Source: Deltaproteobacteria bacterium UBA2957 (lineage in GTDB: Bacteria; Myxococcota_A; UBA796). From it: a stretch of 13,861 nt of DNA. Each line of letters begins with the position of its first letter. Position 1 is the first letter of the stretch. Of this stretch, positions 1 to 7,414 are shown in pieces. The position numbers and the translations under genes were made by a program. The stretch spans positions 1 to 13,861 of the forward strand of contig DEBL01000326.1 of assembly GCA_002348535.1 (NCBI GenBank). The letters are read 5' to 3'. A model generated the notes under the pieces. The model was not told the origin of the DNA. It did no database searches and saw only the letters and a list, made by a program, of their open reading frames with translations.

Positions 1-639
1 CAAGCACTCGGGATCATCGAGGTTTCGGATCAGGTGCGCCACGAATACTGGGGCTGCTTCTGCCGCAGACGGGCTGGATCCCAGTTGTCCTTTGATGGAC
101 GTCAGCCCTCCGTTTGTAACGCCACAAGGGGTAATCATGTCGAATCCGCGGGACCCGCCTTCGAGGTAGATGGCCGCACCATGCATGGACACACCTTGAC
201 TGAAGTGCATGCCAATCGCTGCAATCTTGTCGGTGCCGACCCAGATGCCCGGAAACCCGTCGCGGCGTCTGGCCATGATGCCGAGTTCCAGCATCCAGTC
301 CAAGATGGCGCGCTCCATTGTTCGAACCGCCATCTTCGCCCCAAGTCCCCGTTCCCAGCAGTTGACGATTGCGTACACCATCAACTGGCCGGGCCCATGG
401 TAGGTTGCGAGGCCTCCTCGCTCGGTGTGAAACAGTTCGATCCCCTCAGCGTTCAGTCGCTCGGCACTCGGGAGATCGGGCACCGTGCGCCGCCCAGTGG
501 TGATCGTGGGTTCATGTTCCAACATCCAGACCACCTCCGAATCGTGACCGGCAATGACTGCTGCACGGCGACGGCGTTGGTGCTCCCACATTGCCTTGTA
601 GGGTTGCCGTCCAAGCCAGTGCCATTCGACCGTGCTCAA
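1..639 (-). CDS. lipB: Octanoyltransferase LipB (C-terminal end cut by window edge)
   Basis: This enzyme transfers the octanoyl group from octanoyl-ACP to lipoyl domains, the first step of de novo lipoate synthesis in the cytoplasm. The 213 visible residues show the LipB hallmarks: a TTGRR segment near residue 48, the substrate-pocket motif RGGLATYHGPGQ (HGPGQ at 81-85), the general-acid lysine in GTDKIAAIG (K138), and the nucleophilic cysteine in ITPCGV (C172). The reading frame has no upstream ATG. I chose TTG at 639-637 because it overlaps the stop of the upstream permease as TTGA and leaves the usual short lead (STVEWHWLG) before the conserved QPY. There is no clear Shine-Dalgarno there, which fits translational coupling. 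E. coli LipB is also about 213 aa, so only a few C-terminal residues are probably missing. It is the last visible gene of the dnaE operon. The family assignment is secure; the start is inferred. Confidence 0.93.
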   Translation of the reverse strand, partial: MSTVEWHWLGRQPYKAMWEHQRRRRAAVIAGHDSEVVWMLEHEPTITTGRRTVPDLPSAERLNAEGIELFHTERGGLATYHGPGQLMVYAIVNCWERGLGAKMAVRTMERAILDWMLELGIMARRRDGFPGIWVGTDKIAAIGMHFSQGVSMHGAAIYLEGGSRGFDMITPCGVTNGGLTSIKGQLGSSPSAAEAAPVFVAHLIRNLDDPECL

Positions 640-1796
640 CGGAATTGGCCGGTGTACGAGGTTGATGACCGGTAGATCGCGAGTCCTTCGCGTGCCAAGA
701 CATCCAGCACCGCAGTAAGTGGTATCGCCAGCAGCATCCCCCCTATTCCCGCGAGGCTGCCCCCGGCCAGCAAGGCGACCATGACGACCAAGGGGTGCAG
801 TCCGACCTTGTCGCCGACGACCTTGGGAGTGAGGTACCAACTTTCGATAAACTGGGGCACTCCGAATGCCAGTGCCACGTAAGCAAGATGAATGTCGACG
901 CCGTATTTCATCAGACACAGCACAGAGCCCAGCAGAACGCCCACCACCGTTCCGAGGTAGGGAACTACGAAAAGCGCACCCGACAGCAAGCCGACGGCGA
1001 GAGCCATGTCGACGCCGGCCGCCCAAAGCCCGATGCTGTACAGCACAGCGAGCACGGCACAGACCGTGAGTTGTCCGCGAACAAACGCAGCCAGCCGTTC
1101 ATCAACGGCTGCCATGATGCGGTTCACTCGAGGGCGATGACCCATCGGTACAAGCCCCCGGACAAAAGCCACCATACGGTCCCACTCACTGAGGAGGTAA
1201 AACGTGAATATCGGCAGCAGTGCGAGGTTGATAATGGTGGTGAACAGCCCGAAACTTGATGCGAATAAGGTCGTGATGAACTGCTGAATCTGGGTTCGGG
1301 CGTTGGGTGACAGGTCTCGAATCAGATCTGGAAGACTCGCCTTGAGCTGCTCCAAATCCAGCGGAACCGTCTGTCCAGTCTGCTGTTCGATAAACGCGGC
1401 TGCAGGATCGATCAGCGCGGCCAAGTTGTCGATGTAGCCCCTTACATTTCCGCTCAGTTCGATGAACTGGCCTGCCATCGCTGGGACCATGACCACCGTA
1501 AAGAGCACGGACAGCAGCCCGAACAATACGAAGATGAGGGCGATTCCGATGTCTCGTTTGTAGCCTCTCGCTTCCATGGAGTCGGCAATCGGGTCAAGCA
1601 GATACGCAGCTGTTGCTGCGGCCACCAGTATGCTAACGATCGACCAGAGCGCGTACACGAGCCCGCTGAGTACCGCCAGGAAGACAAGCAGCCAGCCCAG
1701 TTGTTGGCGCAGAGTTGGGCCTGCAGGCGGGCGCGGAGTGACACGAGGACGGCCCATTGGCCCACCGCTCAGACTGGAGGGGGTGCGTCGAATCAT
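636..1796 (-). CDS. AI-2E family (DUF20/PF01594) transporter-like membrane protein
   Basis: This is a 386-aa polytopic inner-membrane protein. A short basic, proline-rich cytoplasmic N-terminus (about 30 residues) precedes two hydrophobic segments (about 33-75). A hydrophilic region follows (about 95-160, FIELSGNVRGYIDNLAALI and onward), then a cluster of further membrane helices. The C-terminal stretch around ESWYLTPKVVGDKVGLHPL and GGSLAGIGGMLLAIPL is diagnostic of the AI-2E/PerM family. Members have been linked to autoinducer-2 export (TqsA), sodium/proton antiport and other roles, so the substrate here cannot be named. Its ATG overlaps the stop of the upstream gene as ATGA, with a weak GGTG about 7 nt upstream, and its own stop overlaps the lipB start. 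It is therefore in the middle of the coupled dnaE-lipB chain. The family call is strong; the function is not known. Confidence 0.9.
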   Translation of the reverse strand: MIRRTPSSLSGGPMGRPRVTPRPPAGPTLRQQLGWLLVFLAVLSGLVYALWSIVSILVAAATAAYLLDPIADSMEARGYKRDIGIALIFVLFGLLSVLFTVVMVPAMAGQFIELSGNVRGYIDNLAALIDPAAAFIEQQTGQTVPLDLEQLKASLPDLIRDLSPNARTQIQQFITTLFASSFGLFTTIINLALLPIFTFYLLSEWDRMVAFVRGLVPMGHRPRVNRIMAAVDERLAAFVRGQLTVCAVLAVLYSIGLWAAGVDMALAVGLLSGALFVVPYLGTVVGVLLGSVLCLMKYGVDIHLAYVALAFGVPQFIESWYLTPKVVGDKVGLHPLVVMVALLAGGSLAGIGGMLLAIPLTAVLDVLAREGLAIYRSSTSYTGQFR

Positions 1797-2569
1797 GGGT
1801 TCACCACCAAGACTACACGTCCGGATGCGACGGCATTTCCGAAGGCTGGGCTGTTCAGTAAGAGATTGGAGTCGGCCGTTGAGAGGTTCAGCTTGCAGTC
1901 GCGTTCGCTTGATTCCGCCGTGAGAAACAGTGGGTGATCACCGGCACGCGTCACGGCCTGCATGTCGGCAGGATCGTTGACGTACAGCACCGGTGAACGC
2001 ACCCGAAGAACATCAGGGTGAACCATGGAATGATGGATCAAAATTTCATCGGTCGACGTTCGGATTTCCGGCGCCATGCACGGGTTGAAGGCGAGGTGGC
2101 GCGCATCCAAGACCACACCTGTTGGTCCTTCAAGGTTCTTATTGATGCTGATTGCGATGTTGTCGTTGAGCAGCATGGGTCGAAGCCACCCTTGGAGCTC
2201 GAGAACCCCGTCCATTTCGATGGCACCATTGCTCAAGTAGCGGGTCTCTTGGACGCGCCAGCTTGTGAGGCCGTCATCCAGTCGCCGGGCGACATCGGAA
2301 GGTGCCCCGGTCTCATCGGACGCCATCAGATCATCCGCACTACGGGTTGGGTCGTACCGTACGCGGCGCGCGGCGTCATCCATCAAGGGTTTCAGGCGCT
2401 TGAGGGCATCTTGCTCGACCATACCGATGGACTTCCATGCGCCAACGGTCCGGTCACTGCGTGACGTGACCTCGAGTTCCATCGTTGTCCAGTTGATTTG
2501 CCCCGCACCCACCGTCTCAACGACGGGCTCGAGGGCCAAGGCACGACCAAGAAACAGCAGACCGATCAT
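1793..2569 (-). CDS. LPP20/FlgT-like protein of unknown function, probably exported
   Basis: This 258-aa protein has a short hydrophobic N-terminus (MIGLLFLGRALALEP) that may be a minimal signal peptide or anchor, though it lacks a classic basic n-region. Residues about 22-70 (GQINWTTMELEVTS, then a helical stretch with ALKRLKPLMDDAARRV) resemble the pattern G-x-I-N-W followed by a long helix seen in LPP20-type and FlgT N-terminal domains. The second half (about 150-258) contains GPTGVVLDARHL, a proline-containing APEIRTSTDEI stretch, SPVLYVND and a final GRVVLVV strand. Similar two-part proteins occur in some delta/myxobacterial-type genomes; that is recollection, not a search. It begins with ATGA overlapping the dnaE stop and ends with ATGA into the permease gene. 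No catalytic motif is evident. The gene is real on the basis of tight coupling; family is moderate and function unknown. Confidence 0.82.
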   Translation of the reverse strand: MIGLLFLGRALALEPVVETVGAGQINWTTMELEVTSRSDRTVGAWKSIGMVEQDALKRLKPLMDDAARRVRYDPTRSADDLMASDETGAPSDVARRLDDGLTSWRVQETRYLSNGAIEMDGVLELQGWLRPMLLNDNIAISINKNLEGPTGVVLDARHLAFNPCMAPEIRTSTDEILIHHSMVHPDVLRVRSPVLYVNDPADMQAVTRAGDHPLFLTAESSERDCKLNLSTADSNLLLNSPAFGNAVASGRVVLVVNP

Positions 2570-5500
2570 GTCAGTTTCACCGCATTGGGTCGCCGCAGCA
2601 GAGTCTCGATTCCCTGCAACAGTTGGTCGTCGGGCAGGACTCGAATGTCCTCTCCTAGGGTGAGCTCAGTCCACGCCATCTCGGGCACTCGGACATGAAG
2701 GTGTACCGGGCAATGCCCTGGGGATGCGGAGAACAAGTCGGTCAATGCGGTCCGGTGATTCATCGCCTCCTCGCGCTCCAGCATGAGATGAACGACGCGG
2801 GTTCGACGCTCACGGACATCGGTCAACAGTTCGACCGATTCTGCGATGATCTTACATTCTTCACCCGCTTCACTGTGCTTTTTCTCGAGCTTTCCACGCA
2901 CCAGCAGCGGTACCTCCGCACCCAACGCGGTTCGGGAGTTGTGCCAAGGGTCCGAGAAAAAGACACATTCCACACTGCCGAACTCATCCTCGATGGTGGC
3001 AAAGCCCATGTCGTTGCCGCGTTTGGTTCGAACTTTTCGCAGTGCAGAGACCATTCCTGCGACGGTGACCTCTGCTTCATGCTGTTGGATGCCGAGTCTG
3101 TCGATGGTGCAGCTTGCGGCCGACGCCACCACATCACGGAAGGCTTCCACTGGGTGTCCTGTGATGAAGAAGCCCAAGGCATCTCGCTCGTGGCTGAGTT
3201 TGACGGCCTGTGGCCACTCTCCGACGTCATTGAATCGAATCTTCGGGCGGATGCTCGCGGCCATTGCGCCGCCGAACAATGAGGTCTGGCTGCTATTTTT
3301 CTCGGTTTGAACCTTCTGCGCGACGGTGATGGCTTGGTCGATGGACTCAAACAGTTGGCGGCGCGGTTTATGGGTCCAGTCAAATGCCCCGCACTTGATC
3401 AGGCTCTCCAGTACTTTTTTGTTGACGCGGCTGAAGTCGAGGCGTTCCACGCAGTCAGAAAAGCTTTGAAACGACCCGCCAGCATCTTCGCGGGCCTCCG
3501 TAATCGCCTCGACCGCACCGGTGCCGACCCCTTTCACTGCCGCCAAACCAAACCGGATCTGATTGCGGTTGTCGGCCGGCACGTCAAAGCTCGCGTGACT
3601 GGCATTCACGTCGGGGGGCAGAACTTCGATCCCGGCCCGTTTGCAATCGCTGATGTAGAGGAGGATTTTGTCGGTGTTGTTCCGCTCGATGGTCATCAAC
3701 GCCGACATGTATTCGGCGCGGTGGTGAGCCTTGAGCCAAGCGGTCTGGTACGACACCATTCCGTAAGCAGCAGAGTGGGATTTGTTGAATCCGTACCCGG
3801 CGAAAAACGCGAGCAATTCGAAGATTTCATCGGCGAGAGACTCGCTGATCTCGTTGCGAACTGCACCCTCCACGAAGCGGACCTTTTGCTTGTCCATCTC
3901 CTCCTTTTTCTTTTTCCCCATCGCTCGCCGCAGGAGGTCTGCCTCTCCCAGAGAATAGCCGCTGAGTACCTGAGCGATCTGCATCACCTGCTCTTGGTAA
4001 ACGATGCCACCGTAGGTGCTGCTCAAGATGGGCTCCAGCAGTGGATGCGGGTACGTCACGGCTTTGCGACCGTGCTTGCAGTCGATGAAGGTATCCACCA
4101 TCCCAGAGCTCAGGGGGCCGGGTCGATACAACGCCAGCAAGGCGATCAGGTCGTCGATGTTCGATGGCCGCAGGCGCGTAAGCAGCTCTCGCATGCCGGA
4201 CGACTCAACCTGAAACACCCCAAGGCCATCGCCGCGCTGAAGCAGCGCGAATGTGGCTTCGTCATCGAGTGGTAGGTCGTTGACGTCGGGAAACTCGCCG
4301 GTGTTGCGGCCGATCATCTCTACGGCGTCACGAATCTGGTCGAGCGTCTTGAGGCCCAAGAAGTCAAACTTAATGAGGCCAACCCCCTCGGCGGCTTTCA
4401 TTTCATACTGCACCACGGGGCCACCCTCTGGGCCGTCGCGATACAGTGGCGCGTGTTCAACGAGCGGGCGGTCTGCGATCACCACGCCGGCGGCGTGCAC
4501 ACCGGTCTGACGCGTCATTCCTTCGACCCTTTGGGCGAGACTAAACAGGCGGCCCACAACGGGGTCGCCGTCGATACGGGTCGCGATCCGTTCCTCTTTG
4601 ACGGCGTCACCGAGGGTAATCCCGAGGTCATCGGGAATCAGCTTCGCAATTTGGTTTGATGCATTGAAATCGAGCCCAACAATTCGCGCAATGTCTTTGG
4701 TGGCAGCCTTTGCCTTCAGGTTTCCGTAGGTGATGATCTGGCTTACTAGGTCCGAGCCGTACTTCACGCGGACGTGCTCAATGACCTCCTCGCGGCGGTC
4801 TTGGCAGAAGTCCACATCGATATCCGGCATGCTCACCCGTTCCGGGTTCAGGAACCGCTCGAACAGCAGTCCAAACCGGATTGGGTCGATGTCAGTGATG
4901 CGCATCGCCCAGTTGATGACGGAACCCGCTCCCGAACCGCGACCGGGGCCGACGGGAATCTGCTCGTCTTTGGCCCAGTTGATGAACTCCGCCACGATCA
5001 GCAGGTAGGCGGGAAAGCCCATCTGGATCACGATGTCGAGCTCGAAGTCGAGCCGGTCCCAATATTCTTGATGGGTGGATTCATCGACGCGCTTCAGGCG
5101 TAGCTTGAGGCCTTCAGCGGAATACCAACGGAAGAATCCATTGATGTTTCCAGCGCCCTCTGGACGAGGTGGGATTGCCTCTTCAGGGGGAGGGAGTCCG
5201 TAGTCGCGTGGGGGGGGGAAGGCCCGATAGAAGAAGGCCCAGTTTGCATCGGTATCCGGTTGCGCCCCTTCTGGATCTTCATTGATATCTGGGGGCTTGG
5301 TGGCCGGAAAATAGTAGGTGTCCATCGTGAAGCTGAACTGGCAGCGATTGGCGATCTCGACGGTTCGCTCAATGGCATCCGCATCGTCGGGAAACAACTC
5401 CCGCATTTCCGCCTCAGTCTTCAGGTACTGCTGGTCTGTGGGCAGGCCGTGACGGTCTGGGGAGTCGAGCGTCTCTCCGCGTGCGATGGAGTTGAGCAAA

Positions 5501-6150
5501 TCCAGCGTCACGGCGTCTGTGCGGTGAAGGTATCGGCAATCGTTGGTTACGACGGTCTTGAGGCCGAGTTCGTCTGCCAAGAGTCGAGCGCGCTCATTCG
5601 TGCGGTCTTGGCCGGGCATCCCCACGTCTTGCAGTTCGAGAAAGAGGTGTTCTTCGCCGAGGATGGTCTGGAGAGTTGTGATTCGGTCGCGAGCCGTATT
5701 GAGATCATCACGGCAACTCGCACCGATCGGGCCCAAAATGCCACCGGTTAGGACAATCAATCCTTCCTTGTGTGCATTGAGTTGGTCCAAGTCGATGCGT
5801 GGTCGAAAGTGCATCCCATCGAAGATCGCATTGGTGACCAGAGCACACAGGTTCTTGTAGCCCGCAGGGGATTCAATCAAGAGGACAAGATTCCAGCCAC
5901 CATCTGGTGTTCGGTCATCGAACTGGTCAATGCCCTCTGGCCAAACCCATAGTTCGGCACCGAATACGGGGTGGATGCCTTTGCTCTTTGCGGCTTTGTA
6001 GAATTCAACGGCCCCGTAGAGGTTGCACGTATCGGTCAGTGCAATGGCCTCCATGTCCAACTCTCGGGCGCGGCCGACAATCTCGCTTGGTCGCATTGCG
6101 CCATCGAGGATTGAATACTGGCTGCGGGTGTGGAGATGGACGAAAGGCAT
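2566..6150 (-). CDS. dnaE: DNA polymerase III subunit alpha
   Basis: This is the catalytic subunit of the replicative C-family polymerase, about 1194 aa. An N-terminal PHP domain begins at FVHLHTRS. The palm carries GPGRGSGAGS, PDIDVDF (catalytic D445 and D447) and KFDFLGLKTL (D596), matching E. coli D401/D403/D555. Next come FAGYGFNKSHSAAYGMVSYQ, a helix-hairpin-helix region, QTSLF at 955-959 (a good beta-clamp binding pentapeptide) and a C-terminal OB fold (VTVAGMVSALRKVRTKRG). The PHP domain keeps H5 and H7 but has TDTCN where active PHPs have TDH, and NDCR where they have NDxH. It is thus E. coli-like and probably not a proofreading nuclease. A proline-rich insertion spans about 285-335. 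The frame stays open upstream to 6579, but that stretch is antisense to the transporter. I start at MPFVHLH by homology. An ATG at 6210 (20 residues longer) has a better ribosome site (AAGG) and is the alternative. Confidence 0.97.
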   Translation of the reverse strand: MPFVHLHTRSQYSILDGAMRPSEIVGRARELDMEAIALTDTCNLYGAVEFYKAAKSKGIHPVFGAELWVWPEGIDQFDDRTPDGGWNLVLLIESPAGYKNLCALVTNAIFDGMHFRPRIDLDQLNAHKEGLIVLTGGILGPIGASCRDDLNTARDRITTLQTILGEEHLFLELQDVGMPGQDRTNERARLLADELGLKTVVTNDCRYLHRTDAVTLDLLNSIARGETLDSPDRHGLPTDQQYLKTEAEMRELFPDDADAIERTVEIANRCQFSFTMDTYYFPATKPPDINEDPEGAQPDTDANWAFFYRAFPPPRDYGLPPPEEAIPPRPEGAGNINGFFRWYSAEGLKLRLKRVDESTHQEYWDRLDFELDIVIQMGFPAYLLIVAEFINWAKDEQIPVGPGRGSGAGSVINWAMRITDIDPIRFGLLFERFLNPERVSMPDIDVDFCQDRREEVIEHVRVKYGSDLVSQIITYGNLKAKAATKDIARIVGLDFNASNQIAKLIPDDLGITLGDAVKEERIATRIDGDPVVGRLFSLAQRVEGMTRQTGVHAAGVVIADRPLVEHAPLYRDGPEGGPVVQYEMKAAEGVGLIKFDFLGLKTLDQIRDAVEMIGRNTGEFPDVNDLPLDDEATFALLQRGDGLGVFQVESSGMRELLTRLRPSNIDDLIALLALYRPGPLSSGMVDTFIDCKHGRKAVTYPHPLLEPILSSTYGGIVYQEQVMQIAQVLSGYSLGEADLLRRAMGKKKKEEMDKQKVRFVEGAVRNEISESLADEIFELLAFFAGYGFNKSHSAAYGMVSYQTAWLKAHHRAEYMSALMTIERNNTDKILLYISDCKRAGIEVLPPDVNASHASFDVPADNRNQIRFGLAAVKGVGTGAVEAITEAREDAGGSFQSFSDCVERLDFSRVNKKVLESLIKCGAFDWTHKPRRQLFESIDQAITVAQKVQTEKNSSQTSLFGGAMAASIRPKIRFNDVGEWPQAVKLSHERDALGFFITGHPVEAFRDVVASAASCTIDRLGIQQHEAEVTVAGMVSALRKVRTKRGNDMGFATIEDEFGSVECVFFSDPWHNSRTALGAEVPLLVRGKLEKKHSEAGEECKIIAESVELLTDVRERRTRVVHLMLEREEAMNHRTALTDLFSASPGHCPVHLHVRVPEMAWTELTLGEDIRVLPDDQLLQGIETLLRRPNAVKLT

Positions 6151-6226
6151 AGCGATGGAGAAGCTAATTCGTTCCGTGCGGTTGGGGATCACCCGCCCGA
6201 AATCGAGCATGGCGGTTACCTTGGTC

Positions 6227-6270
6227 GAGGAGAACGAATGCGGTGCACAGCAATCAGGATCGGACAATGA
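6227..6270 (+). other. Possible 10-codon leader ORF with strong ribosome binding site
   Basis: GAGGAG at 6227-6232 lies 5 nt before ATG 6238-6240, the best ribosome binding site in this divergent interval. The frame encodes MRCTAIRIGQ and stops at TGA 6268-6270, which overlaps the transporter ATG (6267-6269) as ATGA. This could be a leader peptide that couples ribosomes into the transporter gene. Alternatively, the GAGGAG may serve a GTG at 6243 in the transporter frame with a long 10-nt spacer. Nothing else, such as an attenuator hairpin or codon run, supports regulation. Confidence 0.35.
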
Positions 6271-7412
6271 CGGGGTGGCTGTCATGGATGTACGGCATCG
6301 CCTACCTTGCGTTGGGGTCGCTGGTTCCTTTTTTGGCGCTTGTCTTGACGCAACGGGGTGTAGACGGTGTGGTGTTGACCCTTGCCTTGGGGGTCCTTCC
6401 ACTAAGCCGTTTGGTGTTCGGTCCGCTGTGGAGCGTGCTGGCAGACCGGTACCAAGCGCCAACTCAGATGGTGCGGATGGGTGCTGTCCTGAGCACCATC
6501 GGAGCGTTGCTGTTGTGGGCCGTGCCCGCAGGATGGTGGGTGGTCGTTGCCATGATGGTGTTCGCTGTTGGGCGAGCACCGGCCGGGCCCGTTCTCGATG
6601 GTTTGACGCTCAGCTCCCTTACGGATCGAAACGAGTACGGACGGATACGCCGCTGGGGCTCCGTGGGGTTTATGGCGGGCGTGATTGGGGTCGGATGGTT
6701 GGTCGATAACGCGACCATCGGGCCCATCGAGGTTTGCCTGGTGGCGACCGTACTCTTCATGGTGCTGGCGCTTCAGATGCCGTCCAGCGACGCCATGGAG
6801 CGCGTTGAGATCCTTCCGGCGCTGCGGGAACTGTTTCGAGATCGCTTCGTCCGATGGATGATCCCAGCGGCAGCATTTCACTTTGCCCCCCACGTGGGGA
6901 ACACCTCCTTCATCGCGGTTCATCTCGACGCCATGGGTGTGGCTGCGTTGTGGACCAGTGCAGCGATCGCCGGCGGCATCGTCCTCGAAGTGTTCTTAAT
7001 GGGTCGCTCACAACGGATCTTGGCGCGCATTCGGGCCGAACACCTCCTTCTGGCCTCAATCTCATTGGCGGTTCCACGATGGATTTTGATGTCGCTGCTT
7101 ACGGATCCGGTTCTTATCGTTCTCGTCAACACGGTTCACGGGATTACCTTCGGGATGTTTTGGATTTCGGGAGTTGCGCTGATGAACGAACGCGCGCCGG
7201 TCGCCGTGTCCACGAGTGCTCAAGGGTTGCTCGCGCTTGCTGTGGGCGGCTTCGGAAGTTCCCTTGGAGTGATGGGCGCGAGTTCGATCGCGACGACATT
7301 GGGCACGGTGCCGATGTACTACGCGGCGACGGTGACGGCGATTTTGGCCCTGTTGTGCGCGATTATGGCCGTGAAGGCGCCGCCCAAGCAAGCCTCCCGG
7401 TTGGGTTCATAA
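6267..7412 (+). CDS. MFS transporter, MFS_1-like (PPP/nucleoside-symporter type)
   Basis: This 381-aa inner-membrane protein has about 12 hydrophobic segments spread over its full length, the normal size for a major facilitator. The loop after helix 2 reads FGPLWSVLADRY (about 51-62), a form of MFS motif A. The opening (WLSWMYGIAYLALGSLVPFL) and the later RRWGSVGFMAGVIGVGWLVD resemble the MFS_1-like group that includes HcaT-type phenylpropionate and NupG-type nucleoside permeases. The substrate cannot be told. I chose ATG 6267 because AGGA lies 7 nt upstream and the hydrophobic helix begins immediately; a GTG at 6243 would add eight polar residues. It is transcribed divergently from dnaE with only about 116 nt between the chosen starts. 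The pseudouridine synthase gene follows after 2 nt and is probably co-transcribed. Confidence 0.88.
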   Translation: MTGWLSWMYGIAYLALGSLVPFLALVLTQRGVDGVVLTLALGVLPLSRLVFGPLWSVLADRYQAPTQMVRMGAVLSTIGALLLWAVPAGWWVVVAMMVFAVGRAPAGPVLDGLTLSSLTDRNEYGRIRRWGSVGFMAGVIGVGWLVDNATIGPIEVCLVATVLFMVLALQMPSSDAMERVEILPALRELFRDRFVRWMIPAAAFHFAPHVGNTSFIAVHLDAMGVAALWTSAAIAGGIVLEVFLMGRSQRILARIRAEHLLLASISLAVPRWILMSLLTDPVLIVLVNTVHGITFGMFWISGVALMNERAPVAVSTSAQGLLALAVGGFGSSLGVMGASSIATTLGTVPMYYAATVTAILALLCAIMAVKAPPKQASRLGS

Positions 7413-7414
7413 GC

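Noticed and set aside
34..675. Long plus-strand open frame opposite lipB
   Set aside because: It uses the same triplets as lipB on the other strand. LipB shows all catalytic motifs, while this translation is rich in His/Arg/Pro with no recognisable pattern.
3307..4275. 322-codon plus-strand frame inside dnaE
   Set aside because: It is an in-register antisense shadow of the conserved DnaE polymerase domain.
6151..6266. Promoters for dnaE and the transporter
   Set aside because: No convincing -35/-10 pair was found on either strand in the short divergent interval.
6151..6579. N-terminal extension of the dnaE frame of 143 residues
   Set aside because: It lies antisense to the leader and the first part of the transporter gene, has a shadow-like Arg/Pro/Thr composition, and precedes the universally conserved DnaE N-terminus.
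6854..7414. Upstream extension of the pseudouridine synthase frame
   Set aside because: It overlaps the transporter coding region in another frame; the conserved domain begins after 7415.
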